Part shown: in pieces, positions 44,006-52,448 of the stretch
Position numbering within the stretch: the first letter of the stretch is position 1
Layout: each line of letters starts with the position of its first letter
Origin: an uncultured Sphingobacteriales bacterium
GTDB lineage: Bacteria; Bacteroidota; Bacteroidia; Chitinophagales; Chitinophagaceae
DNA length: 64,000 bases
Direction: 5' to 3'
NCBI GenBank assembly: GCA_937991535.1
Contig: CALKHN010000005.1
Span: 1-64,000 of the forward strand
Program-made: the position numbers and the translations under genes
The notes under the pieces: generated by a model
What the model was told of the DNA's origin: nothing
Databases searched by the model: none
What the model saw: the letters and a program-made list of their open reading frames with translations, nothing else

Positions 44006-46843
44006 ATGTATATGCATAACAGAACTATAGTGAAAAACACTTTCCTGTTTATCTTACTCTCCGTAAACATAGTATTTGCTCAGGCTCAAAATAATCCTGC
44101 GGATAAATTACCTGTTGATACTGCTGTTACCATTGGCAAATTGCCGAACGGACTAGTCTATTATATTCGCCCCAATAATAAACCCGAGCAAAAGGTAGAG
44201 CTCCGACTGGTGATTAATGCCGGTTCCATTAATGAAGACGAGGATCAGCTCGGGCTGGCACATATGGCTGAACACATGGCTTTTAACGGCACCAAAAATT
44301 TCAAAAAAAATGATATCGTCTCCTTCCTCCAGGAAATAGGCGTTGGCTTTGGAAGCGACCTTAACGCCTCCACCTATTTTGATCAGACGATCTACATTTT
44401 ACCCATTCCTACCGACAAGCCGGGTAATGTGGAAAAGGGATTCAGCGTACTGGAAGACTGGGCGCATAATGTTACCTATTTAGATGAAGACATAGACAAT
44501 GAACGTGCGATCATTCTGGAAGAAAGCCGTTTGGGAAAAGGTGCGGGAGAAAGAATGTTCAAGAAGATATTGCCCAAATTACTGATCGGGTCATTGTATG
44601 CAGAACGTTTGCCCATAGGCAAGGATAGCATCATTAAGAACTTTAAGCACGATGCCATACGCCGGTATTATAAGGAATGGTACCGGCCCGGGCTAATGGC
44701 AGTAATTGTTGTAGGGGATATAACAAAAGAGAATGCCCTGGCAATGATAAAAAAACATTTTGGTGGTTTAACCAACCCCGCCGAAGCACGTCAGCGCCTG
44801 CAACCTCCCGTGCCTGCATATACCAAAGATGATGCAATAATTGTTACCGATAAAGAAGCTACCAGTTACCAGGCGATCGTTGAATATCCCGCGTATAAAT
44901 CAGATACAACTATTACTTACAGCGATTATAAAAAAGAACTGGTTAAAGACCTGTTTGTAACCATGCTGAATAAACGCATGCAGGAGCTTACCCAACAGGC
45001 AAATCCACCCTTTGTATACGGCGGCGGATCTTTCAGCAGTATTGCCAGGGGATATGAAAATTTTGAGCTTTACGCGGTTTCGGGCGATAAAGAGCCCACC
45101 AGTGCATTGCAGGCCGCCCTGGAAGAACTGGAAAAAGTAAAACGATTTGGCTTTACGGCACCGGAGCTGGAAAGAGCAAAAAAAAATATGCTGGCCGCTT
45201 ATGAAAAAAGTTACAACGACAGGGATAAAAGAGAATCATCTGAATTTGTAGAGGAATATATTCAGCATTACCTGCAGGGAGCCCCCATTCCCGGTATTGT
45301 TGCGGAATATAAAATGGCAAAGGATCTTTTACCGGCTATCGGTCTTGAAGATGTGAACGCCATTGCCAACATTTTAAAGGGAGATCAGAATGTATTTGCA
45401 TTTATTATGGGTCCGCAGAAGGAAGGCGTACAACTGCCTTCCCCTGACGCACTTTTACAAACCGTAGCGCTGGCGGAAAAAGCAGAGGTAAAACCCTACG
45501 AAGAAAAAACAATAGCCACCGATTTGTTAACCGTAATGCCAAAGGCAGGAAAAGTAACCAGCAAAAAAAACAACACGCTTACGGGCTCAACCGAACTTAC
45601 CCTATCAAATGGCGTTAGCGTTACCCTCAAACCCACCGATTTCAAAAATGACGAAATACTAATGGCGGCATCGCGGTATGGTGGTACAAGCAACTACAGC
45701 CAGCCCGACAAATACAATGCCGCTTACGCCTTACCGGTAGTGAACGCCATGGGCTATGGCAGCTTTTCTCCCACAGACCTGCAAAAAGCACTATCGGGTA
45801 AAACCATATCGGCCACTCCTTTTATCGGCGCTACTACCGAAGGCATCAACGGCAGCTCAACAGTGAAAGACCTGGAGACTATGTTTCAACTGGCATATCT
45901 TAAGTTAACGGAGCCCCGCAAAGACAGCAGCCTGTTCAACGCTTTCGTACAAAAAAACAAAGCGCAACTGGCTTTGTTAAGCGCCAATCCCCAGGCTTCA
46001 TTTATTGATACAGCCTTCAGGGTTTTTTACAATAATAATCCGCTGGCACCCATTAACGTACCAAAGGCAGCTTATTTTGACAGCATACAGGCAAACAGGG
46101 CGTTGGCTATCTACAAGCAACGCCTGGGAGATGCCGGAGGCTTACATTTTGTTTTCACCGGTAATTTTGAAGAAAACCAAATTATTCCGTTAATTGAAAC
46201 CTATATTGCCGGTTTGCCGGCAACAGGCAGGAAAAATAATTATGTTGATCAGAAAGTAAGACCGATAAAAGGGAAAAAGGAACTGACGGTGTATAAAGGC
46301 GAGGAGCAAAAAAGCCTGATCCTGTCTTTTTATTACGGAGAAATTCCGTACAATGAAGATCTTGCTTTAAAGGCCAGCGCCCTCACAGAAGTGCTCAACA
46401 TCCGCATTATTGAAGAATTGAGAGAAAAGGTGCAGGGCATTTATGGCGGTGGCATTTACGGAGGATTGAACAAAGCGCCCTATCCTTCTTTTCAGTTGGT
46501 GGTGCAATTGCCCTGTGGTCCCGAAAAGGTAGACACACTCCTGAAAGCCATGCAAAACGAAATAATTGCTATTATTAAAAACGGACCGGGCGAACAAAAC
46601 CTCAATAAGGTAAAGCAACAATGGCGTGAATCGCACAAACAAGAGATGAAAGAGAATGGTCCCTGGTCCAGCCATCTTTTAGCGGCAAAAACAGAAGGCA
46701 AAAATATTGACCGCTTTATTCATTTTGAGCAGTATATTGATAAATTAACCACCAAAGATGTACAGGAAGCCGCACGACTGTTACTGAACGGCAAAAATCA
46801 TTATACGGCCATCCTTATGCCCGCTGATGCAAAAATGAAGTAA
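44006..46843 (+). CDS. M16 family zinc metallopeptidase (insulinase-like), exported
   Basis: The product has 945 residues from the ATG at 44006 (a second ATG lies two codons on; the frame to 43859 lacks a signal peptide). A signal peptide (FLFILLSVNIVFAQAQ) leads into two repeated M16 halves. The first carries the inverted zinc site HMAEHMAFNGT (HxxEH near residue 84) with the downstream glutamate in ERAIILEESRLG. The second half is inactive in motif but keeps the fold (GGGIYGGLNKAPYPSFQL). Such periplasmic peptidases degrade or process peptides. No partner gene is apparent next to it. Confidence 0.92.
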   Translation: MYMHNRTIVKNTFLFILLSVNIVFAQAQNNPADKLPVDTAVTIGKLPNGLVYYIRPNNKPEQKVELRLVINAGSINEDEDQLGLAHMAEHMAFNGTKNFKKNDIVSFLQEIGVGFGSDLNASTYFDQTIYILPIPTDKPGNVEKGFSVLEDWAHNVTYLDEDIDNERAIILEESRLGKGAGERMFKKILPKLLIGSLYAERLPIGKDSIIKNFKHDAIRRYYKEWYRPGLMAVIVVGDITKENALAMIKKHFGGLTNPAEARQRLQPPVPAYTKDDAIIVTDKEATSYQAIVEYPAYKSDTTITYSDYKKELVKDLFVTMLNKRMQELTQQANPPFVYGGGSFSSIARGYENFELYAVSGDKEPTSALQAALEELEKVKRFGFTAPELERAKKNMLAAYEKSYNDRDKRESSEFVEEYIQHYLQGAPIPGIVAEYKMAKDLLPAIGLEDVNAIANILKGDQNVFAFIMGPQKEGVQLPSPDALLQTVALAEKAEVKPYEEKTIATDLLTVMPKAGKVTSKKNNTLTGSTELTLSNGVSVTLKPTDFKNDEILMAASRYGGTSNYSQPDKYNAAYALPVVNAMGYGSFSPTDLQKALSGKTISATPFIGATTEGINGSSTVKDLETMFQLAYLKLTEPRKDSSLFNAFVQKNKAQLALLSANPQASFIDTAFRVFYNNNPLAPINVPKAAYFDSIQANRALAIYKQRLGDAGGLHFVFTGNFEENQIIPLIETYIAGLPATGRKNNYVDQKVRPIKGKKELTVYKGEEQKSLILSFYYGEIPYNEDLALKASALTEVLNIRIIEELREKVQGIYGGGIYGGLNKAPYPSFQLVVQLPCGPEKVDTLLKAMQNEIIAIIKNGPGEQNLNKVKQQWRESHKQEMKENGPWSSHLLAAKTEGKNIDRFIHFEQYIDKLTTKDVQEAARLLLNGKNHYTAILMPADAKMK

Positions 46844-46873
46844 GATATTTACCCGGAATAAGAAAAAGTATCG

Positions 46874-46897
46874 GGATGGATGCCGCGGGATCCATCC
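46874..46897. terminator. Stem-loop between convergent M16 and Uma2 genes
   Basis: GGATGGAT pairs perfectly with ATCCATCC around an eight-base GC-rich loop, followed by TTCTTT on the plus strand and a pyrimidine-poor flank on the minus strand; it may end both transcripts. Confidence 0.5.
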
Positions 46898-46917
46898 TTC
46901 TTTAAAGCCAAATGAAG

Positions 46918-47505
46918 CTACGATAATTTTGTTCCTTCATAAATATCCTGCAGGGGTATGGCAAGATCAACTACAGGAATTGTGAGTATTTCATTTACCG
47001 ATTTGTATTCCTCCAGTTCCCAGCGCCCGGAAGCATTTATGCGAAAAGCTTCAATGGCAATGCTTTCCGAATCAATCAGGATATATGCTTTAAGCGTAAG
47101 AATATCACGGTAAAACCTGAACTTTTCACCACGATCATAGCTTTTAGTGGAAGGCGACAGTATTTCAATGATCACCGTTGGTGCTATTGCATAATCATCA
47201 TTTTCTTCCTCAACTATATCGCGGCAGATAATTGAAAGATCAGGGTAGGTAAACAAAGTATTTTCAGGAATATGAATGCGCAGATCGCTGCCATAAGGCT
47301 GGCATTGCTTCCCCCGCAGTCGTGCACCAATACCTATTATTAAATTCTTTGCTATAACATTATGCCTCACGCTGGCTCCTGCCATAGCAAATACCTCTCC
47401 CCTGTAATATTCATGCTTTTCGGTAGCAGTGCTTTCCCACGCCAGGTATTCTTCGGGCGTTAATTTATTTTTGCCATAAGCCACGGCGGGTTCACATAGT
47501 TCCAT
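46918..47505 (-). CDS. Uma2 family (DUF820) putative PD-(D/E)XK endonuclease
   Basis: The 195 residues begin with ELCEPAVAYGKNKLTPEEYLAW and have the Uma2 signature: EYYRGEVFAMAGAS, HNVIAKNLI, YPDLSIICRDI, VIIEILSPSTKSYDRGEKFRFYR, and KAYILIDSESIAIEAF. Conserved D, E and K positions in PDLS...EILS form the restriction-like nuclease fold. These are abundant in Cyanobacteria and also found in Bacteroidota; their biological role is unknown. It stands alone next to a MITE-type repeat. Confidence 0.85.
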   Translation of the reverse strand: MELCEPAVAYGKNKLTPEEYLAWESTATEKHEYYRGEVFAMAGASVRHNVIAKNLIIGIGARLRGKQCQPYGSDLRIHIPENTLFTYPDLSIICRDIVEEENDDYAIAPTVIIEILSPSTKSYDRGEKFRFYRDILTLKAYILIDSESIAIEAFRINASGRWELEEYKSVNEILTIPVVDLAIPLQDIYEGTKLS

Positions 47506-47597
47506 AATGTTACCAATTTACAAAATTATCCCGAAAAAAGATAACGCTGCAAAATGGCGGAAGTATTGATTAACTCTTCTAATTATTCCGCTCCAAC

Positions 47598-47729
47598 GAG
47601 TGCATTCCAAATTCGCATTGCTTTGCTTCATGTGGGCGGTGAAGACCTGCCTACTGTCAGGCAGGCACCGCCCACGGCGCACGCCCCGGTTGGTGTCTCC
47701 ACCAACCGGCCACAATTTGCAATACATCC
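47598..47729. mobile_element. MITE-like element, copy 1 (diverged)
   Basis: A 132-base element in inverse orientation to the copy at 50047-50160. It contains the same modules: TTCCAAATT-type ends, the hairpin GTGGGCGGTG...CACCGCCCAC, and the hairpin CCGGTTGGTG/CACCAACCGG. A 20-base segment with CTGCCT/AGGCAG arms is inserted in the loop of the first hairpin, and the loop of the second is inverted relative to copy 2. The ends (GAGTG and CATCC) align with the 5-base ends of copy 2. The flanking 9-mers CGCTCCAAC and CTCTCCAAC agree in 8 of 9 positions, consistent with an old target duplication. Confidence 0.8.
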
Positions 47730-47790
47730 CTCTCCAACCTTTTGCTCGGGGTTCTGTTTTTAATCCTTATATTTCTATCAAAATATTAGT

Positions 47791-48060
47791 TTGTTCTTAT
47801 TCCTGAAATACTATACAGACGTTAACAAGTTCAACCTGCTTGTATCTTCAATACCTTTATTGCTCAATCAAAGTTTTGCAGTGAGTGTTTTAAGCTTCAG
47901 CAGTATTGGAGTGGCGGCTTCGTTAATTATATACCGCTATTATTATAATATCCAGTATTGCTTTTACGCCAACGCAGGACTTTCTAAAATGAAATTGATG
48001 ACGCGGGTAGCGGTAATTAATATAATACTTTCAACGCTTATTCTTTTAATCATAAGATGA
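47791..48060 (+). CDS. Small two-helix membrane protein paired with an ABC ATPase
   Basis: An 89-residue protein whose only candidate start in the open frame is the TTG at 47791 (no ATG until the third quarter). Two hydrophobic segments (about residues 15-45 and 70-88) surround a loop with YNIQYCFYANAGLSKMKL. Its stop overlaps the ATPase start (ATGA), so the two genes are translated together. The likely role is the membrane half of a minimal ABC exporter, or an accessory to it; the size is too small for a full permease. The pair lies between two MITE copies. The 60 bases upstream run into copy 1, which may have changed its control region. Confidence 0.5.
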   Translation: MFLFLKYYTDVNKFNLLVSSIPLLLNQSFAVSVLSFSSIGVAASLIIYRYYYNIQYCFYANAGLSKMKLMTRVAVINIILSTLILLIIR

Positions 48061-48734
48061 ATAATAAACTAAGTGTAAGCGCAATTGCCCATTGCTATGG
48101 TACAAAAAAGATACTGGAAAACGTCAGCTTCGAATGTCATACGGGCGATATAACCGGGCTTTTTGGGCTAAATGGCTGTGGTAAATCTACCCTGCTGAAC
48201 ATACTGTTTGGAACATTGAAAGCTACATCAGGAAGTGTATGGATAAATGATACACCCCTGCGGAATAACATCACCCGAAAACTGATAAGTTACAGTCACC
48301 AAAAGATATTCCTGCCTCAGAACATTACCGTAAGAAATGTGATCCCTTTATATTTCCCAGCCGGGGAAGATCAGAATAAAATATTTTATTCACCCGGTGT
48401 ACATCATATGGAGGCTACCAGGGTAGGTAATCTTTCATTAGGAGAACAACGATACCTGCAATTTTTACTGGTTATTCATTTAAATCATCCCTTTGTTCTA
48501 CTGGATGAACCATTCTCCATGGTTGATCCCTTGTATAAGGAGGTCATTAAAGAAAAGATAAAAGAACGAAGTGCAGTACAGGGATTTATTATAACCGATC
48601 ACTACTATAACGATATGCTGGACATTGCTACAAAAAAAATACTGATGGCAGCGGGGAAAATACAGCCGGTTAACGATGCATCTGACCTGGCTACCGCCGG
48701 TTACCTTTCTGCAAAGCAGCATGGAAACGGGTAA
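48057..48734 (+). CDS. ABC transporter ATP-binding protein
   Basis: A 225-residue ATPase with Walker A GLNGCGKST, signature-like LSLGEQRYLQFLLVI (SLGEQ instead of SGGQ), Walker B FVLLDEPFS and an H loop at FIITDHYY. The degenerate signature and short length recall ATPases of small bacterial exporters rather than importers. It overlaps the two-helix gene by four bases and is convergent with the FtsX-type permease gene 24 bases away. Substrate unknown. Confidence 0.85.
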   Translation: MNNKLSVSAIAHCYGTKKILENVSFECHTGDITGLFGLNGCGKSTLLNILFGTLKATSGSVWINDTPLRNNITRKLISYSHQKIFLPQNITVRNVIPLYFPAGEDQNKIFYSPGVHHMEATRVGNLSLGEQRYLQFLLVIHLNHPFVLLDEPFSMVDPLYKEVIKEKIKERSAVQGFIITDHYYNDMLDIATKKILMAAGKIQPVNDASDLATAGYLSAKQHGNG

Positions 48735-48758
48735 CACCATAACAATACACGTGCTTCC

Positions 48759-49994
48759 CTACCTGAACTGCACCGCTTTGGCGGGTTGTATCTTACGACT
48801 CACCAATGAAGGAATCAATAAGGTAAGTGTACACACCAGCAATGTACCCACAACTACAAGCAACACCTCCCACCATATTATTTTAACGGGAACTACCAGC
48901 ATATAATAAGCATTCTCATCCCAGAATGTAAGAAATCCTGTTTTTTGCTGCAATACACAAATTCCAAGGCCAATAACCAATCCAAGAAAGATACCTACAG
49001 CGGTAATGATAACGCCCTGCATTGTGAATATTTTCTGCACCGTCCAGTCTGTGGCGCCTACTGCTTTTAAAACACCAATCATCCTGGTGCGCTCCAGCAC
49101 CATAATAATTAAGCAGGTTATCAGGTTTATGATGGCAATGATGATCATTACCCCAAGCACCACGTCGCGGTTAACATCCTGCAGTTGCAGCCAGTCAAAA
49201 ATATTAGGATAAATATCCCTGATGGTTTTGCTTCCCCATTCAGGAGGCAGGGATTCAAATATTTCATTGTTCACCTTATCCATAGCGTGGTAATCGTTCA
49301 GAAATATTTCGTACCCTCCTATCTCATCAGTAGTCCAGTCATTGAGCCTTTGTACCAGCGTCAGGTCGCCAATGGCGTACAACTTATCATATTCTTCCAT
49401 ATTGGTTTTATACAGCCCTACAACAGTAAGTTTATCCGGTCTCGGTTTTTGATCTTCTCCCCTAAAGAAATATATCAATATCCTGTCGTTTACTTTCAGT
49501 TGCAATTGCTTCGCGGTATACTCCGATATTACAATTTCGCGGCTGTATGAGCTATCGTTGAACTTTACCCATCTTCCGGCAGTAAGAAACTGCTGCATGG
49601 AGCTGAAATCATATTCCTTTCCCACGCCTTTAAAAAGTACCCCTTCAATAGATTCCGGTGTTTTAAGAATGGCATACTTGGTAGCAAAGGACTGCACCTG
49701 CCTTACCCCTTGTATTTTATACAATTCACTAACGATCGTATCATTTTTGAGAATCGGTGACTCTTCCGCGATAGCGGCTTTATATTGTTCATAATGCTGT
49801 ACCCGCAAGTGCCCCCAGAAGCTGAATATTTTCTGGCTAACTGCTTCCTGGAAGCCATTTACAAAGGCCAGTGTCATGATCATCACCGCAACGCTGATAG
49901 CAGTGGCGGCTATAGCCAGCCTTATAATAAACCGTGAAAACGAGCGTTCCCTGTTGAATGCTATCCGTCTTGCTATAAATGAAGCTGTATTCAA
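48759..49994 (-). CDS. FtsX-like ABC transporter permease (LolC/E type)
   Basis: A 411-residue permease of the MacB/LolCDE class, with an N-terminal transmembrane helix (FIIRLAIAATAISVAVMIMTLAF, starting near residue 23), then a large periplasmic MacB-PCD domain (about residues 60-280). Three C-terminal helices follow, with the FtsX signature VLERTRMIGVLKAVGATDWTVQKIF. Such permeases use ATP hydrolysis in the cytoplasm to extract lipoproteins or toxins from the inner membrane. The frame is most credible from the TTG at 49994 (NTASFIARRIAFNRERSF). No ATPase lies next to it in the same orientation; the LolD-like ATPase at 41554 is the closest relative. It is divergent from the T9SS plug gene. 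Confidence 0.88.
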   Translation of the reverse strand: MNTASFIARRIAFNRERSFSRFIIRLAIAATAISVAVMIMTLAFVNGFQEAVSQKIFSFWGHLRVQHYEQYKAAIAEESPILKNDTIVSELYKIQGVRQVQSFATKYAILKTPESIEGVLFKGVGKEYDFSSMQQFLTAGRWVKFNDSSYSREIVISEYTAKQLQLKVNDRILIYFFRGEDQKPRPDKLTVVGLYKTNMEEYDKLYAIGDLTLVQRLNDWTTDEIGGYEIFLNDYHAMDKVNNEIFESLPPEWGSKTIRDIYPNIFDWLQLQDVNRDVVLGVMIIIAIINLITCLIIMVLERTRMIGVLKAVGATDWTVQKIFTMQGVIITAVGIFLGLVIGLGICVLQQKTGFLTFWDENAYYMLVVPVKIIWWEVLLVVVGTLLVCTLTLLIPSLVSRKIQPAKAVQFR

Positions 49995-50046
49995 TCGCTG
50001 CGATTTTACTAAATTGTGAAGATAAAAGAATTAGCCGATGTACAAA

Positions 50047-50160
50047 GGGTGTCTTCCAAATTGTCGCCGGTTGGTGTCTCCACCAACCGGGGCGTCCGCC
50101 GTGGGCGGTGTCTTCACCGCCCACATGAAGCAAAGCGATGCGACAATTTGGAATGCACCC
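50047..50160. mobile_element. MITE, copy 2, with 9-base target duplication
   Basis: A 114-base element with terminal inverted repeats of 21 bases (19 matches; the inner 14, TTCCAAATTGTCGC, match perfectly). Inside are two hairpins, CCGGTTGGTG/CACCAACCGG and GTGGGCGGTG/CACCGCCCAC. It is flanked by the exact 9-mer ATGTACAAA at 50038-50046 and 50161-50169. No transposase is encoded. A 9-base duplication fits IS1, IS4 and some IS256 type transposases, so mobilisation in trans by one of these is inferred. It has inserted into codons 1-3 of the DUF5103 gene. Confidence 0.88.
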
Positions 50161-51453
50161 ATGTACAAACGTTACTTTGCTGCGTGCTGTGTGTGCTGTC
50201 TGCTTTTTTGTTTAAAATCGTATGCGCAGCGGGAGCCCGATATGGTATTCCAAAAAAACATCAAAACTGTTCAGCTTAACCTGTATGGCGATCAAACGGC
50301 TTACCCCATCATAAAACTGAACAGCAATGATATGCTGCAATTGGATTTTGATGACATGGATGGCGATATAAAAAACTATTATTACAATATTGAATTGCGC
50401 AATGCGGATTGGTCGGCCGTGCAAATGGGTTATTTTGATTATGCCAAAGGATATACCAATCAGCGCATATCTACCTACCGCCGTTCGGCGCAGGTGCTTA
50501 CCCGCTATACCCATTACCAGTTGGTGTTTCCGGGCAGGGATATTATGCCCACCAAAGCCGGAAATTATCTATTAAAGGTTTTTTTAGACGGGGATACCTC
50601 AAAACTGGCATTCACCAGGCGATTTTTGGTTACCGATGCGGGCATAACGGTATCGGCACAGGTTCAGCAGCCTTTTGGTCAGCAGTTTTTCAGAACACAC
50701 CAGAAGGTGCAATTTACCGTAAACGCGGGCAGATTAAATGTTAGCTACCCCCAACAGCAAATAAAAGTAGTGATCCTGCAAAACAACCGCTGGGACAACC
50801 GCATACAAAATATAAAACCCAGTATTGTCCGCAACAACCTGTATGAATACAATACCGAAAAAGATTGCATTATACCCGCCATGCGGGAATGGAGATGGCT
50901 TGATCTTACCAGTTTTCGTTTGCTTAGCGACAGGGTAAGGCGGCAGGAAAACACCAACACGGCCTATAATTTGTATGTGGTACCCGACCCATCGCGCAAT
51001 ACCCAACGGTATATTTATTATAAAGATTATAACGGTATATATGCGGCATTAACCAACGAAAATGTAAATCCTTACTGGAATGGCGATTACGCTACGGTGC
51101 ATTTTACCTATAAACCACCTGCCAATACGCCTTATACCAAAGACCTGTATCTTATTGGTCAGATCACCAGTTATGGAACAGACGACAGCGCTAAAATGCG
51201 CTGGAACCCCCAGCAAAATGCCTATGAAACTACCCTGCAACTTAAACAGGGTTACTATGATTACACCTACGCCCTGGCAAATGGTAAAGGCAATTCTGTC
51301 CAATTTATTACGGATGAAACCGAAGGCAATATATGGGAAACGGAGAACCAGTATACCATATTGGTATATTACCGTGAACTGGGCGGAAGATATGACCAGT
51401 TGATGAATGTAACGGTAATCAATTCGAGGATGAACCGACCCGGACAGTTTTAG
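50161..51453 (+). CDS. DUF5103 / type IX secretion system plug protein
   Basis: The product has 430 residues from the ATG at 50161, with a signal peptide (YFAACCVCCLLFCLKSYAQ) directly after it. The body has the DUF5103 pattern: NIKTVQLNLYGDQTAYPIIKL, SYGTDDSAKMRWN, YETTLQLKQGYYDYTYAL and YREPGG-like end sequence. DUF5103 proteins are now known as the plug that seals the SprA translocon of the T9SS (established for Flavobacterium). An identical ATGTACAAA 123 bases upstream (50038) is in frame through a MITE without a stop, so a 41-residue N-terminal extension is possible; that extension would bury the signal peptide. This makes the true start uncertain. Confidence 0.85.
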   Translation: MYKRYFAACCVCCLLFCLKSYAQREPDMVFQKNIKTVQLNLYGDQTAYPIIKLNSNDMLQLDFDDMDGDIKNYYYNIELRNADWSAVQMGYFDYAKGYTNQRISTYRRSAQVLTRYTHYQLVFPGRDIMPTKAGNYLLKVFLDGDTSKLAFTRRFLVTDAGITVSAQVQQPFGQQFFRTHQKVQFTVNAGRLNVSYPQQQIKVVILQNNRWDNRIQNIKPSIVRNNLYEYNTEKDCIIPAMREWRWLDLTSFRLLSDRVRRQENTNTAYNLYVVPDPSRNTQRYIYYKDYNGIYAALTNENVNPYWNGDYATVHFTYKPPANTPYTKDLYLIGQITSYGTDDSAKMRWNPQQNAYETTLQLKQGYYDYTYALANGKGNSVQFITDETEGNIWETENQYTILVYYRELGGRYDQLMNVTVINSRMNRPGQF

Positions 51454-51482
51454 TGATTTCTGATTTTATTTGCTTCTTGTAA

Positions 51483-51513
51483 TTTGTCTTTTGATGCTTC
51501 CTTCGTATCTTTG
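51483..51513 (+). promoter_or_regulatory. Promoter of the SRP RNA gene
   Basis: TTTG at 51483-51486 and TATCTTTG at 51506-51513 with a 19-base spacer give a full match to the Bacteroidota consensus, four bases before the 5' end of the RNA. Confidence 0.75.
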
Positions 51514-51516
51514 CAG

Positions 51517-51612
51517 AGGCAAGTCTTATACGACCAGCTCCTGCTGAACTCCCCCAGGACCGGAAGGTAGCAAGGGTAGGCGGTTGTAGCGGTGCGATGT
51601 AAGTAACTTGCC
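51517..51612 (+). ncRNA. ffs: Signal recognition particle RNA (small bacterial type)
   Basis: A roughly 96-base RNA whose ends pair (GGCAAGT with ACTTGCC). The apical part holds the conserved SRP domain IV sequence (CCAGGACCGGAAGGTAGCAA). A T7 run follows directly as terminator. It binds Ffh and FtsY to deliver nascent membrane proteins. The domain sequence and stem are strongly diagnostic. Confidence 0.92.
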
Positions 51613-51682
51613 TTTTTTTATTCTTATATTCGTTCTCTTATTGATACAACATTTTAAACGAATCAAAGCAAATAGTAAGGTT

Positions 51683-52342
51683 ATGAAATTTTTTATTGAT
51701 ACAGCCAACCTGGCACAAATTAAAGAGGCCCATGATCTGGGTATATTAGATGGTGTTACAACCAACCCTTCCTTAATGGCTAAAGAAGGCGTTAAAGGCG
51801 ATGAAGCCATAAGAAATCATTATAAAACCATTTGTGAACTGGTAGACGGAGGAGATGTGAGCGCGGAAGTATTTTCTACAGATTTTGACAGCATTATTGC
51901 CGAAGGGAAAACATTAGCGGCTATTCACCCTAATATAGTAGTAAAGGTGCCGATGATCAAAGATGGTATAAAAGCATTAAAATGGTTTTCCGACAACAGT
52001 ATCAGAACCAATTGCACGCTGGTATTTTCGGCCGGGCAGGCTATTCTGGCAGCCAAAGCAGGCGCAAATTATGTGTCACCATTTATTGGCCGAATAGACG
52101 ACAGCAGTTGGGACGGCATGGAACTGATCGGGCAAATTGCACAGATATACGCCCTGCAGGGATTTAAAACAGAGATATTGGCGGCTTCCATCCGCAGTTC
52201 ATTGCATATTGTAAGAGCAGCCGAATTAGGCGCCAATGTATGCACCTGCCCATTGGAATCCATTTTAGGTTTACTGAAACATCCTTTAACCGACATTGGC
52301 TTAGCCAAGTTTTTAGACGATGCCAAAAAAATGCAACATTAG
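51683..52342 (+). CDS. tal: Transaldolase (short TalC/FSA-like type)
   Basis: A 219-residue (beta/alpha)8 aldolase from the ATG at 51683. The Schiff-base lysine is in NIVVKVPM and the start MKFFIDTANLAQIKEA is typical. YVSPFIGRIDD carries phenylalanine at the place where E. coli fructose-6-phosphate aldolase has tyrosine, which argues for transaldolase activity. It transfers dihydroxyacetone units in the pentose phosphate pathway. It ends before a strong terminator. Confidence 0.92.
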   Translation: MKFFIDTANLAQIKEAHDLGILDGVTTNPSLMAKEGVKGDEAIRNHYKTICELVDGGDVSAEVFSTDFDSIIAEGKTLAAIHPNIVVKVPMIKDGIKALKWFSDNSIRTNCTLVFSAGQAILAAKAGANYVSPFIGRIDDSSWDGMELIGQIAQIYALQGFKTEILAASIRSSLHIVRAAELGANVCTCPLESILGLLKHPLTDIGLAKFLDDAKKMQH

Positions 52343-52400
52343 CATTGATTGAATAAAGGTGAATGGTGAGGATGTGAGGATGTGAATGAAAAATTTAAAA

Positions 52401-52427
52401 GTCCGGAATTGTATTCCGGGCTTTTTT
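52401..52427 (+). terminator. Terminator of transaldolase
   Basis: GTCCGGAAT pairs with ATTCCGGGC over nine bases (one G-T) around a TGT loop, followed by six T residues. It also overlaps the MATE promoter. Confidence 0.8.
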
Positions 52428-52439
52428 ACTGTAGGTTTG
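52409..52439 (+). promoter_or_regulatory. Promoter of the MATE gene, overlapping the terminator
   Basis: TTG at 52409-52411, a 20-base spacer and TAGGTTTG at 52432-52439 fit the consensus. The ATG at 52449 is nine bases on, so the mRNA would be almost leaderless. The longer frame starting at 52386 is excluded by the terminator it would cross. Confidence 0.5.
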
Positions 52440-52448
52440 CGCCCGCTT

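Noticed and set aside
47518..47806. Three frames of about 70 codons around 47554-47806
   Set aside because: They are read through MITE copy 1 and consist of its palindromes; no protein-like composition.
49837..50133. 98-codon minus-strand frame across MITE copy 2
   Set aside because: Composed of the element and the antisense of the FtsX-type permease 5' region; it arises from the repeat.
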